A DNA stretch of 64,000 bases. Origin: Morella rubra. Lineage: Eukaryota > Streptophyta > Magnoliopsida > Fagales > Myricaceae. Below the pieces are notes generated by a model that saw only the letters and a program-made list of their open reading frames with translations, was not told the DNA's origin and ran no database searches. The stretch is from contig CM025855.1 of NCBI GenBank assembly GCA_003952965.2, forward strand, positions 20,957,122 through 21,021,121, read 5' to 3'. Shown piece after piece: positions 47,101 to 59,530 of the stretch (within the stretch, counting starts at the first letter, position 1; every line of letters begins with the position of its first letter). A program made the position numbers and the translations under genes.

Positions 47101-49950
47101 TATGCACTCAGGGTTTGAAACAGAACGTATTGACACCCTGGATGCAGTAGGTTTTGGGCCCATAAATGCATCACCTGGAGTGTAGTCAATAGCAATAATA
47201 ATAATAACATTAAAATAGCAGCATTGCTAGTACTCGCAGTAGTTGCCATAGCTATAATATTGTTAAGGAAAGTAGTGGTAGTGGAAAAAGAGGTTAAGAA
47301 ACAAACAATACTGTGAATCGATCTGTTCGGTCGTAGTAGTAGTACCTTTGTATCTTTTGGCACCCTAAAATGTTAAAATGTTTCTCAGGGCAGGTAGCTA
47401 CGCCCCATGAAAAGCTCAGGATTAATGCTGTTAAATTTTTTACATGTTTTTTGCTGCCAGCTTAGATAGCTTATTGGTACAATAGAGGTATAATGTGGCC
47501 TGCACATCCAGTTAAGATATAAACCCTTTAGAAGGTACAAAATATAGTGAAATTACATTACTGTTAAAAGACTAGTTCTTGAAACAAATAATAGAGCTAA
47601 CGTTGAGTTATATGCATACTATAATCCAGATTAGACGGTTGCAATGTAAGATCAGGATCTTTCCCTACATTGACCCCAATCACCTGAAGTGGTCAAGGTC
47701 TGCAAATGAAGTTGCTGTTTGATATTCTAGGTTCCTTTATATGCAATTAAATACATTGAATTTCAAGATAATGTAAGTTAGTAGAATTTATTTTGTGTTG
47801 GCGATCTTTAACCTACCTTTAATATAGTTTAGGATCCCAAGCCCATAAAAATAAGGGGGTTGTCGACTATTAAAAGCAAAACTTGTGGTCATATTCATTG
47901 GTGTACATCCTTGAGAAAAATGAATTTGGCCTTATATAGGATTAGAAAAGAATTCATGTATCCATACCCAAGTATTTGGCATTAAAACATAGTTGAGTGG
48001 TTCTTTTGTTCTTTAGCATTTTGCTTCTTGAAAAATCTTCATTCTTTTGTATGGCTGGATCTTGATAATTTTCCAGGCACTGTAATCAGAGATGAGATGG
48101 GCTTCAGCCTTGAGAAGGCTGGCAATGAGGTACTGGGCTCGGCTACAAAGATTGTGATAACCAAGGATTCTACCCTAATAGTTACCGATGGGAGCACTCG
48201 TGAAGCTGTTGAAAAGAGAGTTTCTCAAATCCAGGGGCTTGTTGAGGTGCAACAAATGTCTCAAGCTGCACTTTTGTAGTTTCTGCCTTGAGGTTTCATT
48301 ATTGCAGTCTCAGTTGCAAGATTAAATGACCAATCATGCACTTTGGTGAACTGCTGACGTGAAAATGAATTTGTATATTTGTAGCATTGTCCTAGAATAA
48401 AATGCAATGGTTTCTTGTTGTGCAGAACACTGAAGAAAAATTTCAAAAGAAGATACTGAACGAAAGAATAGCTAGGTTGTCAGGGGGAATTGCCATTCTT
48501 CAGGTAATCTATTATTACAGTCAACATCTTGATAATTGGGGAGTGTGGATGGTGTCACTTGCTTTCAAGTACATACTTGGAGTTTTATCAATTGAATCCT
48601 AGGTAGGAGCACAATCACAAGTGGAGTTAAAGGATAAACAACTCCGGATTGAAGATGCTTTGAATGCAACCAAGGTAACTAATTTCTTTCTTGATCTGAT
48701 GACAAGTTTGTTTATCAATCACTAAGCAAGCTTCTAACTTGGCATGTTACAGGCTGCAATTGAGGAAGGTGTTGTAGTTGGTGGGGGCTGTGCCCTTTTG
48801 AGGCTGTCTACAAGGGTAGATGGTCTGAAACAACTCTTGGACAATGAAGAACAGCAGGTTCCACTTTTCGTTAATTCTGACCAATTTTTCCTCTGGCCTT
48901 TTTGTTCTAAACTGGATAACCTCAATCAGTGCCCTGAATAGGGATGTCCATGTATGTACTTCCAGTATTCTTCAACAATTCTATTGCATTTTATATGAGC
49001 AAGCCTTTAGTACTAGTCCAATCAGTTTCCACTGACTGCACATAAGCAATGTTACATATGGAAGGGTGTTGCAGATTGGAGCAGAGATCTTCAAAAGAGC
49101 TTTAACTTATCCCACAAGACTGATTGCCAAAAATGCAGGCGTAAATGGAAATGTGGTTGTAGAAAAGGTATCTGCATACTAATCATATATCTGTAATGCA
49201 TAAATATTGATTAAGTAAACAAATCAAGGTATAAGAACTGATTTTGCCCATTCATCAAACTGCCATGTTGAAATTTTTTTGCAGGTTCTTTCTAATGATA
49301 ACATTAAATATGGATACAATGCTGCAAGAGACTGTTATGAGGATTTGATGGAAACTGGAATCATGGATCCATCGAAGGTAGCATCAATTGAATGATTTTA
49401 TCTGAAGATGCACATATCATTAGCACAGTGACATAGGCATTTAAGGTGGTTGGGATACCTCTCACCCTAATATAATTTACTCCCGATTGAAGCTATTGGA
49501 TGATATGGAAAGATGTTATCTAAGTAGTAATCTAGAAAACCTCACTTATGGATAGAGCATAAGGACATTAGACTAAGAGCTTAATCAAGATCATGCACGT
49601 AATGACTTCAGTTTAAGCTAGAATGTCTAGGCTTTGAACTATCCAATATTTGGAGAAATCTTAGCTGATAAAACTTATACCTATCAAATATTGGAGTAGG
49701 TAGTTAGATGTTGTTTGGAGCATGCAGCATCTGTAGCCAAGACTTTCCTGACATCAGACGCTGTTGTAGTTGACATTAAGGAACTAAAGCCCATCCCAAG
49801 GAGACCACCAATGCCAACCCCAGGTGATCTCTCCAACTCCAAAGGAATTTTCATTTCTACATCTTGTAACCCACATTTGACGTATTATTGCAAGGCAAGT
49901 GACAATTGCTCTCGACATTTCATACAGGTATCAGCCCGATGGGCTTTTAA
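44165..49950 (+). CDS. CPN60B4: Chloroplast chaperonin-60 subunit beta 4
   Basis: A group I chaperonin (GroEL-type) subunit that folds proteins in the chloroplast stroma with ATP. Fourteen exons with GT-AG borders: 44165-44314, 44403-44528, 45834-45971, 46195-46290, 46389-46631, 46709-46943, 48077-48246, 48426-48503, 48603-48674, 48753-48857, 49075-49167, 49285-49377, 49700-49823, 49928-49950. Together they give 581 residues. Residues 1-32 look like a transit peptide (Ser/Pro/Arg-rich, few acids), then [10 protein letters not shown] starts the mature protein. ATP-site motifs are intact: GVTLGPKG (61-68), AGDGSTT with D120 (GroEL D87), D430 in IEDALNATK (GroEL D398), [10 protein letters not shown] from 443. 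It matches the beta4 type rather than the abundant beta1-3 type by [23 protein letters not shown] and a basic, Pro-rich C-terminal tail ([14 protein letters not shown]). In Arabidopsis, beta4 with its extended tail is required to fold the NdhH subunit of the plastid NDH complex; I infer the same here. If the last intron is retained, the protein is 620 residues and ends at 49,963. No frameshift or stop interrupts it. Confidence 0.93.
45097..45123. repeat. T14-G13 tract in CPN60B4 intron 2
   Basis: Fourteen T followed directly by thirteen G inside the 1,305-bp second intron, followed by GC-rich DNA (GGTACCCCGGGCCCCC). The intron also holds a GTGGAGCCAGCC patch near 44,990, resembling worn transposon ends. 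Confidence 0.9.
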
Positions 49951-49963
49951 TTTGGTCGGTTGA

Positions 49964-52596
49964 CTTGCACACCAACTCAGCTTTTAAGTCCTGGCTTTCA
50001 TCGCCCTCTCAAACACCAAAGGGCAATTTACAGGAGTTGCAATGTCAACAATCTTCACCCAAAGTTCCCAATTTTAGCTATACTGATGTGCAGGACCAGA
50101 CTTGCCAGTGTAGATTGTATCATGAGAAAAGCAAGGAGTAAGAAAGAAGCACACATATCTCCTGCAAATTTGTAGGGTGAATGAGTGTTCCTTCAAAGAG
50201 GTAATCCAGATAGATAAGGTTTTTACCAAGTTTAGCTCACTTCTGAAATGGGGAAGCTATTTTACAATTGATGTGGCTTTTCCTAGCTACTGATGGAGGC
50301 TGGTTTTTGGGAGTCCTATTGGCAATGGACCTCCAAGGACCAAGCAGTAGTTAGCCTCAAACAGTATTGATGGAATTTTTTTTTTTTTTTTTTATATGGT
50401 TCTCAAAAGCATATGCTTTTGTAAGCTTGCTCTGACCAGTGATGTGTTTTGAGATACTGGAGATCATTCGCCTGTTTTCTCATAAAAAAATAATTCCGGT
50501 GATATCCTCTTCTCGTTGTGGTCTGCAAGCGGTTCACCTGATTCCACTAAGACAGCGAAGAGAGAAAAGTGTCCAGGAACCAGTAAGTTAAAATTTCCGA
50601 GGCACTAAAAAATTCAATTGGAAATTAGACGATTCTGACAACATGTGAGCTGTTTAGAGTTGTATATCTTTGAAATGCGACAAGAAATCTCAGATTGTTG
50701 AGTTGTGCGGAATAAAAACCCAACAAAATAAACAAGTGAAGGCATTTGACGAAGGTGCTTGGGAACAAAACAATATGGTTTTGGTCGTGCGCAATCTTGG
50801 CCAACCCAGTGAAAATACTGGGGGAAACATACCTGGGGTGGAGAGAGAGAGCGTCACATTTCTTTAATGGGTTAACGGTTGTAACCTGGGTGAGATACGA
50901 ATGATGTTAATCACTAATGTATAGTAAACATCAGTCCTCATATTATTTTGTATCAATTTTTAAATGCAACTATATGAAAATCCAGTTCACAGTAAGGGCT
51001 AACCACAAAAAATATTATTTTTTTAGTAGATAACGGCCGTGAACCCAAATTACATGCCTTTTATGCTAACTTGTCAACATGTTAGGTCTTTTTCCCCCCC
51101 TTTTTAAAAGAACTTTGATATAAAAATATAGGTCGTTTAATTTATATAGGCTTCGCAATGTCTGTATTCCACCTAGAGACCCCAGGCACTTTTTATCAGT
51201 AAATTGTGGCTGTTTAATAAATGGAGTTGGAAACAGACTTAGCGAATTATTATTAGCTCATATACATTAGTAAGTATTGTATATATTGACCACGAGCCTG
51301 GGGAAGAAAATGTACCAGGTAACGCGAAATTAATACTAAAAACTCTCTAGGGTGTGGCCTGAGCTAGGGCGGGGCGCCGGCACTCCCGGTGTCCGGTTTA
51401 ACTCACACGAGCATTAGTATCGGTGTCGAAAATCGGTCAAACTGCAATTGCCGAAAACCAGTTGCCGCTAAGGACGGTATCTATTTTGGACAACTGCCCA
51501 TAGCTACGGCGATGATAGTGTCAGTTGGGACATGAACTGCAACCGTCACTGTATATGCAGAACTCTAGATGACACTCCGGATTGAGTATAGTATCTAGAG
51601 TTGATTACTGCATTTCCAGTTGGACCAGTTCTTTCGAACTATTTTCAAACCAAATGTAAATACTGGGTCAACCAATTTCACTTTTTACTGACAAAAACCA
51701 AATAGTACTAAAATTAAGGGGGGATGGTGGTTTTATTGCTGACTCATTCTCCGGGACCTTTGTCCTATTTATCGATTACAAGGCTCGAGCCACCCCATCA
51801 TGTGTCATGGCAACCACCAAGTGGGAAGCAACTGGCAGTCTATCCGGAACAGATTATTAGTTGTACTCATCCAACCCCAATTTTCGTGAATTTCAAGGAA
51901 GATGTCATGTTCTTCTTTTCAATATTTCACTTTAAAGAAAGAAAAAAATGTTTCCATTTTTTATAATTGAAATTTTTTGAGTGTTTTTTTTCATATATTT
52001 TTTTTAAATATTTATAAAAATCATGGTACCTGTAAAAAAAAGATGATTTTGAGAAATTAAAAATTTTATTCTTACTTACTAGAAAATTTGACACATAAAA
52101 CTCTCAACAACTAAATCATTACACCTTTAATTATTAATATTAGATATATAGCATTTTAAAATATATACTTTGACATATTATATCTTCCAATTATCAATGT
52201 TAAATATTTTATATTTTCAATCAAATTTTTAGACCAACGACGATAATACTTTATATCATCTATTTTATATATGTTGAGGATATTATTATCAGTTTATTAA
52301 GTTATTTAAAATATTATTATCAGAGAAAGATTAAAATGTGGACATTAATAATTAAATTGTGTAACGTGTCAAAATTGATATTTTAGAATTCTATGTATAT
52401 CCCTAAGTGAAAAATGTATTTACTGTATTATTTTTGTTTTACGTGAAAATTCCGGACACAGAATTTGTGATATTCTGGACTTGCATAAAAGAAGTAATAA
52501 AAGTACCAATTGCCCTAATATATAGCGTCACAGAAGCGATTGGGTTTTTTTTTTTCGCTAAACGATTTCTGGTCCCTTTCGAGTCTCCTCCATATG

Positions 52597-52600
<4 letters not shown>
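49964..52600. other. CPN60B4 3' flank and intergenic DNA
   Basis: The first few hundred bases are probably the 3' untranslated region. A T18 tract lies at 50,376-50,393. A GC-rich patch at 51,350-51,420 (GGGCGGGGCGCCGGCACTCC) stands out from the AT-rich surroundings. The frame at 50,670-50,867 has no recognisable domain. No gene is supportable. Confidence 0.5.
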
Positions 52601-52630
<30 letters not shown>

Positions 52631-52640
52631 GCCTTATAAA
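52601..52640 (+). promoter_or_regulatory. CT tract and TATA box of the small membrane protein gene
   Basis: (CT)n at 52,601-52,630 runs directly into CCTTATAAATGG, with TATAAA at 52,635-52,640. Transcription would start near 52,668, giving a leader of about 145 nt. Confidence 0.6.
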
Positions 52641-52691
52641 TGGCAGGGAGAATCAGATCAATTCCTGGTTCCTTCCAGAGTTCTTTCGAAA

Positions 52692-52775
52692 CTTACAGCA
52701 CTACGTTCTCCAACTCTGAATCAACATAAGCACCTTACAGCACCACGTTCTCCAACTCCGAATCAACATAAGCAC
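52692..52775. repeat. 42-bp tandem duplication in the 5' leader
   Basis: CTTACAGCACTACGTTCTCC (52,692) and CTTACAGCACCACGTTCTCC (52,734) start two 42-bp units that differ at two positions. The duplication lies between the predicted transcription start and the ATG and contains no ATG. Confidence 0.9.
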
Positions 52776-52813
52776 ACCTTCCTATAAACAAAAACAGAGA
52801 GGAGAAACTGAAG

Positions 52814-52957
52814 ATGATGATAGATTTAAGCTTGCAGAGTTTATTAGACTTGGTCGTAGCCGGTATCTCTATGGTGATTGGATTGGGAATTTTCGCCTTC
52901 ACTGCCTCCATTCTTTGCTCTGCTGCTTTCTTGCGCACTGCCAAGAACGTCTACTGA
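52814..52957 (+). CDS. 47-residue single-pass membrane protein, unknown
   Basis: ATGATGATAGATTTAAGC opens a 47-codon frame ending TGA 52,955-52,957. The start is the first ATG after the predicted cap site (context GAAGATGATG). Residues 1-10 are short and mixed, residues about 11-40 form a long hydrophobic helix (DLVVAGISMVIGLGIFAFTA, then SILCSAAFL), and the end is basic (RTAKNVY), so a membrane span with a positively charged tail is likely. I do not recognise a named family; small conserved plant proteins of this shape exist, but I cannot assign this one. A possible splice donor (AAGG|GTACAT) 22 bp after the stop suggests an intron in the 3' untranslated region, a common layout in small plant genes. 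The TATA box, leader and coding frame line up well, which is why I call a gene despite its size. Confidence 0.6.
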   Translation: MMIDLSLQSLLDLVVAGISMVIGLGIFAFTASILCSAAFLRTAKNVY

Positions 52958-55714
52958 TCCCACCCGCCATGGAATCAAGGGTACATACTTTTCCTTTCAT
53001 TTCATAGATCCAAAATTTAGCTTCATCCTCGTGAACGTTGTAGTTGAGTTGTTTCTACCATTATAATTATGAGAAGCGGTTGAAAAAATGCATATCTTGT
53101 TGGACAAGTAGCTTCTCTGGCTGGCGTTCAATTGGATGGAGTCCAGTTAACATAAGCAGCTGTGATTTGGGCAGATCAATTTCTGGAAAGGAGGAATATA
53201 AGTCTGGATGAAATAATTATAGCGTTTGATATTCAATAGCAATTCGTTGCTCATAAATCCAACAAATGAAGTAGTTCTTGATCCCCATTGATGGAAGTGT
53301 AGCTGCAGAAGAAAAAAACCGTTGAGAATGACTATCTAAACATAGCTATAAAAGAGGTGTTTGTCATATGGCGGTGCAGAAAGTCTATGAAAATGCACTG
53401 GCGACTCATGGTTAATTGAGGATGTTTCAAAGAGTGATGGTCTAGGAAAACCCTCGATCATTACCTACACTAGTTTGTGGTGTTATTGGATATGTGTCCT
53501 CATTTTTGAAAAATAATTAGGTTGGTTTTTGATGTAACGAGTGCTCTGAAACATTGACATAGAAAATCCAAAAAGAGACATAACTTTGGTTCCAGAGGCC
53601 AGAAGATTGATGTAAGCAGAACGGCCTCCCATAATCCCATCCTTTACTGGGTAGTGGTTGCAGACCATTGCCCGAATGTTGTTTGGGAACGGTTTACTAG
53701 GAATGGATTCGATGCTTGTTCATCTTTATGATTGTTTCCTATCTGTTCTTGCGATCTTATGCCTGTCTTCTATGTTGTAAATCATTGTGGAAAGGGGTGA
53801 TGCAGTCTCCAGTAGGCTTGACATATGAGTTATGAATGTTCTACAGGGAAAATGTCTTCCATCAAAGAGTTGGGAGTGGAAAGGTATCCTAATTTTACTT
53901 TCCCTAAAATCCCTTCTTGACTTTTCCCTGCATCAACCACCATTTCAGTGCTATCACAAGTAATTCTGGCGAGAATAACTCTTGCAGTGGATTAGTTCTT
54001 TTAGGTAGAGAAGCACGTTCGGAAGGGCAAGTGGTTGTGGAGCGACAATGGGTGGACTTTGTGCCCGTACGCACCCAAAGAATGGACAATTCCTGCCCAC
54101 TCTAAGCAATAAAAGACATTGGATCTGCTCTAGAGTTGTTGCTTCCTTCATTTTTCTTTCCATCCTTGGTTTTCCTTAAATTTCTTATGTAAATTTTTCG
54201 AGGCTTGCCTTGTTGTGCTAATTGTTGAAGGATCAAAGTCTTTGTTTCTCCCTGTACTTTATGTTTAGGGGTTGCTCTAGCTGACCTGCTCATTTATTAC
54301 TCTTATTAGGTGGAGGCACAATGTTTCCTTTGCTATTAAACTACAATTCTTGCTATTAATACTTAATCTTGATTAAGATCGGAATGAGACAAAGAAAAGG
54401 AAAAAAAGACTAGGTAGAACAATCAAATGGAAAGGAGAAATCTAAACCAAAATGATTTAGTCTAATTCTTCTCTCTTGAAAAGATGTGGGAAAAAAATAT
54501 TAGGAGAAAAATTATTAAGAATAGCTTTCAATGCTCATGTACTTGCAGTATTATTACTCATAAAGTTGATTTTAGAAATTCAACCAATGAATACTTTAAT
54601 AAAAAAAAAAAAGGGTTTTAATTATTTTCTTTATTATTATTTTTTTTTCGTTCTAGGCATTAGTACATCTTAGTGGTTTTTCTTTTGGGCAAGTATTTCT
54701 TAGTGATTAGTGAATAAGGGAGTTGCCTGCACAGAGAAAGAGAAGAGGGCTTTGCCTAACTTTGTGGCAACATGGTCCTCTTAGAAGAGCCAATAAAAGA
54801 GAACGGAGCTGAGAATGTTTTTTGTATTTTTAAATGCCATGACAATGATGAAAATAACTATGCCAAACTAGCAAGTGTTACTACACGAAGAAATCATTGG
54901 ATCTAGATCCTTTATAATTTTTTGCTTGAATTGCATGGTGGAATTCAGAGAGAGATAAACACAACAGGTAGATTCTATATCATTTAATGTTGTTCATATC
55001 TACCTATATAAAGTTTCGGACAATATGGATTCTACAATGTAGTAAGAATTGTAGAGAAACTCAATTCAAAACCATTAAGATTGTGATTGCAATGTCTATC
55101 AATAACATTTGGCAAGAATATAAGGAAAGCATTTAAAGTTAGTGATGCATAAAGTTTGCTTGTGTGGCTAAACTCATCTTTATCTAGCTAGAGCCCTCTT
55201 TATTAACACTACATTGCTAATCTTATACATGTTGTTAATTAAGCTTAGCATACGACCCCTTATTCGCGGTTGGGGTTCACCCACTTCGAACTGTTTCTCC
55301 AAGCCTGTCAAGCCAATTTTTCAGCCACTATAGTCACACACTATTTATGACCTAAACTAATTAACTACATTTCAGCTCAAATATTTTGTCAATTCAAGCC
55401 AGACCACATGAAAAATAACTCATTGTGCAAAAAAGAGTGACTACAATATGCAGTATAAAAATTGACATAAATTGCATCCAATACGATTGCACTCGCAACT
55501 CTTTTTTATCCAATTAAGTTGTTTCCTACTAGTAATGTTTAAAATGTGAACTTTCAAAGTTTTAGCATTTCTTTATTGGCGGCTTTTTACTTTCCGTTTG
55601 TATATTCACAATTTATATTGTCGCAACAAAATGCAAGGTGCAAAATATATTACAAATATAATGATTATACTTGAAACAAAAGGCAAATACATTCCATCCA
55701 ATATAATTTATGGA
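52958..55714. other. Downstream of the small gene; otherwise intergenic
   Basis: 53,000-54,350 is less AT-rich than the surroundings and may hold 3' untranslated exons or a non-coding transcript (TTTGGGCAG at 53,166-53,174 is an acceptor-like site). No protein frame beyond about 69 codons has a recognisable domain. 54,600-54,660 is an A/T run. Confidence 0.45.
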
Positions 55715-58700
55715 TGATGAAGCCATTTTTGACTGGCCATCATAAAAATTCACTGGGTTGGGAGTCTGAGGGAATTGGGCCAGAGACCCAGCATGAAGAA
55801 CGGTAAAAAACTTGCAAAACTGAGGGAAGGGTGAGCTGGGCTGCCCTGTGGGTTAGCCTTCGAAGCTCAAATCAGTTCTTTGTGAAAATCGTTGACAAAG
55901 AAGGAGAGGTCTTTTTTCCTTACTGTTCCTCCACCTCTGCGTAAGCCAGGGAGCCCCTCCTTTATAAAAAATAGCTTTTTCCTCTTTGCACACAAAATGG
56001 ACTGATTGGCAGTCGGTGGGGCAGGCCTCTCTGCAGACTGATGTGATTTTTGGCCAATGGGACATGGCCCTGTAGATGAGGAGATCTTTGAAAATCTGCC
56101 CATGGACCCACTTTTGGGTTTTTTACCCGTGTTAGGGCCTCACCTGGGCTGGGTCTACTAAGTGGGCTGAAAAATCCTACCCCATTAGTAGCCCCTCATT
56201 CTCTAGGGCTCGATTTGAAGAGGCCTGGAGAATGTCTCTAGCATGAGGCCTACTTGGCTCTTGTGCTTGACACATCATGAATGTTTCTTTTAAGCTTTCT
56301 TTGTCCTCAACATAGTGAAAAGAGGTACAAAAGTCCATTCTGGTGAGAGCTCGATAAGAGGCGTGAGGGCCAATTCGGGGCGTGAGGGCCCAATGAGAAG
56401 CACGAGGGCCTAATAAGAGACTCGAAGGCCAATAAGAGACATGAGAGCTTTTCTGGGGCGCGAGGGCCCAATGAGCGGCATCTGTGCTTGTCCAGGGCAC
56501 AAGGGCCCAATATGTGGCATGAGCGCCTGATATATGGCATCTGTGCCTGTCCAGGGCACGAGGACCCAATGAGTGGCATGCGAACTGTTTTGCAATTTTA
56601 GACTTGCAAAGCCCAACAAAAATATTTCTAGGCTTGTGGAAACTTGCAATCTTTCCTGGACAACAAGGGCAACATTTGCAGTCCTAAAGGGTTATGGTGC
56701 ATCGCAGCAGGTAAACATTTAAATATTTGGATATTTGTAGTTTGCTATAGAAATTTGTTAAATACCAGGGAGATAAGGGTAGAAATATGCATCTTGCATT
56801 TCAATTGCCCATTTGATGATGACATTTTACTTAAGTCATATACTTTCGCAAAATTGAGAAAGAACACAATGCATGGTTACATAAGCCAAGGGTTAGATTT
56901 CTCCAATTAGAACAGCATGAGCTAACCCCCTGTTTGCTTTGAGTAAACAATATCTCAGTGCAGGTTCCTTCATAATATCTCTTCTGAGATATTGCAAAGA
57001 GAGAAATTTATTACTCCAACATGCTTTCAATTGGAATTTATAAGCCCTCGTGCTTGCGAAAAATTAATATTGTCCAACATGTAATTTTCAGAGCTTAGTA
57101 CTTGCGAAAAATTACATCTTTGAAGACTTGAGTAAAAAAAAAAAAAAGAAGGAGAAGAGGGGAAAAAGAAAGGAGAAGAGAGATTTGCCCATGTCCCTTT
57201 CTAACTGTATGGATTTTACTAGGATTTGTTAATCCACTTGATTAGTTCAAATATCAATTACCAAGGTAATCCATATTTCTCCTTTAAATGCTTGTGTTAA
57301 AATTTCTGCTTCCAGGCCAATGAGGCCTTTACTTGCACTTGATAAAGTGAAAAGCATACACCTGTTTCTTTTGTTTCATGGATTCTAGATTGATTGTGAA
57401 CTTCATAATATGTTGGCGACTAGCCAAGCAGACCATTCGGGTCAAATGTCTTGAAATAGCTCGAAAAGACAGGGACATCACCCAGCAACAGGAGAGTATG
57501 TGTGTCCTTCACAAGTTTTAACTTATATGGTTAAACGATCTCTACTGCAAGATGACTCAATCTGTGAAATGTTGTAAGTTATAATTTATCTTTCTTGATG
57601 CAACAGATTTTATGCTTCATCTTATGCCATGATTCAAGTATGCGCTCGGATCACACGCTCAGGGGATTATGAAGCTAAAACACCATGTGCTTTTATGCCA
57701 AATCCTTAACTGACCAGTAGATATCTACCCTAATGAAAACGCAACAGCAGAGTCCAGCAGGGGGTTTCCAGCTATTCAGCCCATCTCCTGTGCTTTTTCA
57801 CATCAAGCACATGGTGTGCATCAAAGGTTGGGCAGGGAGATGGCCCAAACACCAGCTAGGAGGCGTGCCAAAATAATCAACATAATTTGTGTTATTACAC
57901 CTGCAACTCCTTCAAAGCATGCAGCCACAAATTCTCTACCCCAACTGCTCGTAAGAAACTCTAGCCAGAATTCCATTATTCTTATCCATTCCTCGAAAAA
58001 TTCAGATACTACAGAAATCTTCACTTGTAAGATAGCCCAATTCTTCTCTTGCCTTCTATAAGCCCCAAAAGATCAAATCTTATTCTCCTTTTTGCTTACA
58101 CAAATCATAAATTTGACTCTACTTTATGTATGTGAGTGACTGTATATGGGTTTGGACAACCAATATTTTTGCTTAGAAAGATTTCAAATTCACGAATTAT
58201 TTAGAGAACTGGCCTATACATCGCTGATTCAAAATCTTTCCCAATTAATATTCAAGAAAAATAGGAGAAGGGTAAAATAGGAAAACTGATTTTGAATGTT
58301 AAAACTTCCCATCTTGATATGAGATGATCTCCTTTCCTCTCTTTCTCCACCAACTGAGAAAAACAGAAAGTCCATCTTTCCATTGTCGAGAATACCTAGT
58401 GAAAGAAAGCAAAAGATCGACCTTTAACGAAGAGCTTGGTGGAAGAGTCGCGGACCCACAAACATCTCGCTAAAGGGAACGTATGAGAAAGACGAACACC
58501 ACCCTTTCGGTCTCAGCTCAATATCATGAATTCTCTTTAATCAGGGAAGAGGGCAGCTTTCCATACTTGTTTTGCTTATAAAAAATTCCACATCCATCGC
58601 CCTTCTGCCCAGCTCTAGACATAAATGCTAGAATATCCATAACTTTCCATATTCTCTTGATAAAAGCTATCATACTAATCAACTTCCTGTAGATAGGTTT

Positions 58701-59530
58701 ATAAAAAAAAAAACCTTCCTGTAGATAGAGAAAATCAGCCCCAAAGTTAGAACAGATAATATTGCCTGCAAACGAGCTTTCTACCTCTGACAACATTTCT
58801 TTAATGATTTCGGGCAGCACGTGATGCAAGAAAGCATCAGGACACCTCATTAAAGAGTGAAACACTGAGCCGAAGTTGCCCTTAGGAACTTGTTGGGTTT
58901 TGGAAAATCACCTGTTTCTCCCCCCTTGCTCCGTACAACCCGTCTAGATACTGAGAAAAATGACGAGATGAGAATGGTGCCAGGGATGCCCGAGCAACCA
59001 TTCTTTTTTGTCATTCCCACGAACGGCGTCAACTGATGAAGCCATTTTTGACTGGCCATTACAAAAATTCATTGAGCAGAGAGTCCAAGGGAAATGGGTC
59101 AAAGACCCAACATGAAGAATGATAAAGAACTTGCAAAATTGAGGAAAGGGTTTGTTGGGCTGCCCTGTGGGTCAGCTTTCGAAGCTCAAATCAGTTCTCT
59201 GTGAAAATTGCTTGGAAATAAAAAGAAGGAGAGGTCTTTTTTCCTTACCATTCCTCCCCCCTTATGTAAGCCAGGGAGCCCCTCCTTTATAGAAAATAGT
59301 TTTTTTTTCTCTTTGCACACGGAATGGGCTGATTGGCTGTCGGTGGGGCAGGCCTCTCTATAGACTGATGTGATTTTTGGCCAATGGGACATGGCCCTAC
59401 AAACGAGGAGATCTTTGAAAATTTGCCCATGGACCCACTTTTGGTCTTTTTACAGTTAGGCCTCATTTAAGTATGTAGGGCCTCACCTAGGTTGGGTCTG
59501 CCAAGTGGGTTAAAAAATCCTACGCCATTA
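55715..59530 (-). mobile_element. Non-autonomous LTR retrotransposon
   Basis: Two LTRs in the same orientation: 5' LTR 59,530-59,034 (497 bp) and 3' LTR 56,187-55,715 (473 bp), read on the minus strand. They share TTCATCA ends, a TATAAA box ahead of GGAGGGGCTCCCTGGCTTAC or a close variant, and most of their length. Next to the 5' LTR is a primer-binding site TTGACGCCGTTCGTGGGA (plus-strand 59,015-59,032), of the TGGCGCC type frequent in Ty3-type elements. Next to the 3' LTR is a purine tract AGAGAATGAGGGG. Flanks ATGGA (55,710) and ATTGA (59,531) agree at four of five bases. The 2.85-kb interior encodes no protease, reverse transcriptase or integrase; a 113-aa minus-strand frame at 58,524-58,865 is unassigned. 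The LTR starts with TA rather than TG, a point of doubt about that border. Confidence 0.7.
56335..56585. repeat. About 20-bp minisatellite beside the polypurine tract
   Basis: Roughly a dozen units of the type GGGCGCGAGGGCCCAATGAG with variants, partly in a higher-order pattern: the trio GGCATCTGTGCCTGTCCA, GGGCACGAGGACCCAATGAG and GGCATGAGCGCCTGATATAT recurs. It lies inside the internal region of the LTR element about 150 bp from the 3' LTR. Confidence 0.85.

Noticed and set aside
56177..56649. Three overlapping minus-strand frames of 79-130 codons
   Set aside because: They are translations of the GGGCC-rich minisatellite in all frames and show only its periodicity.
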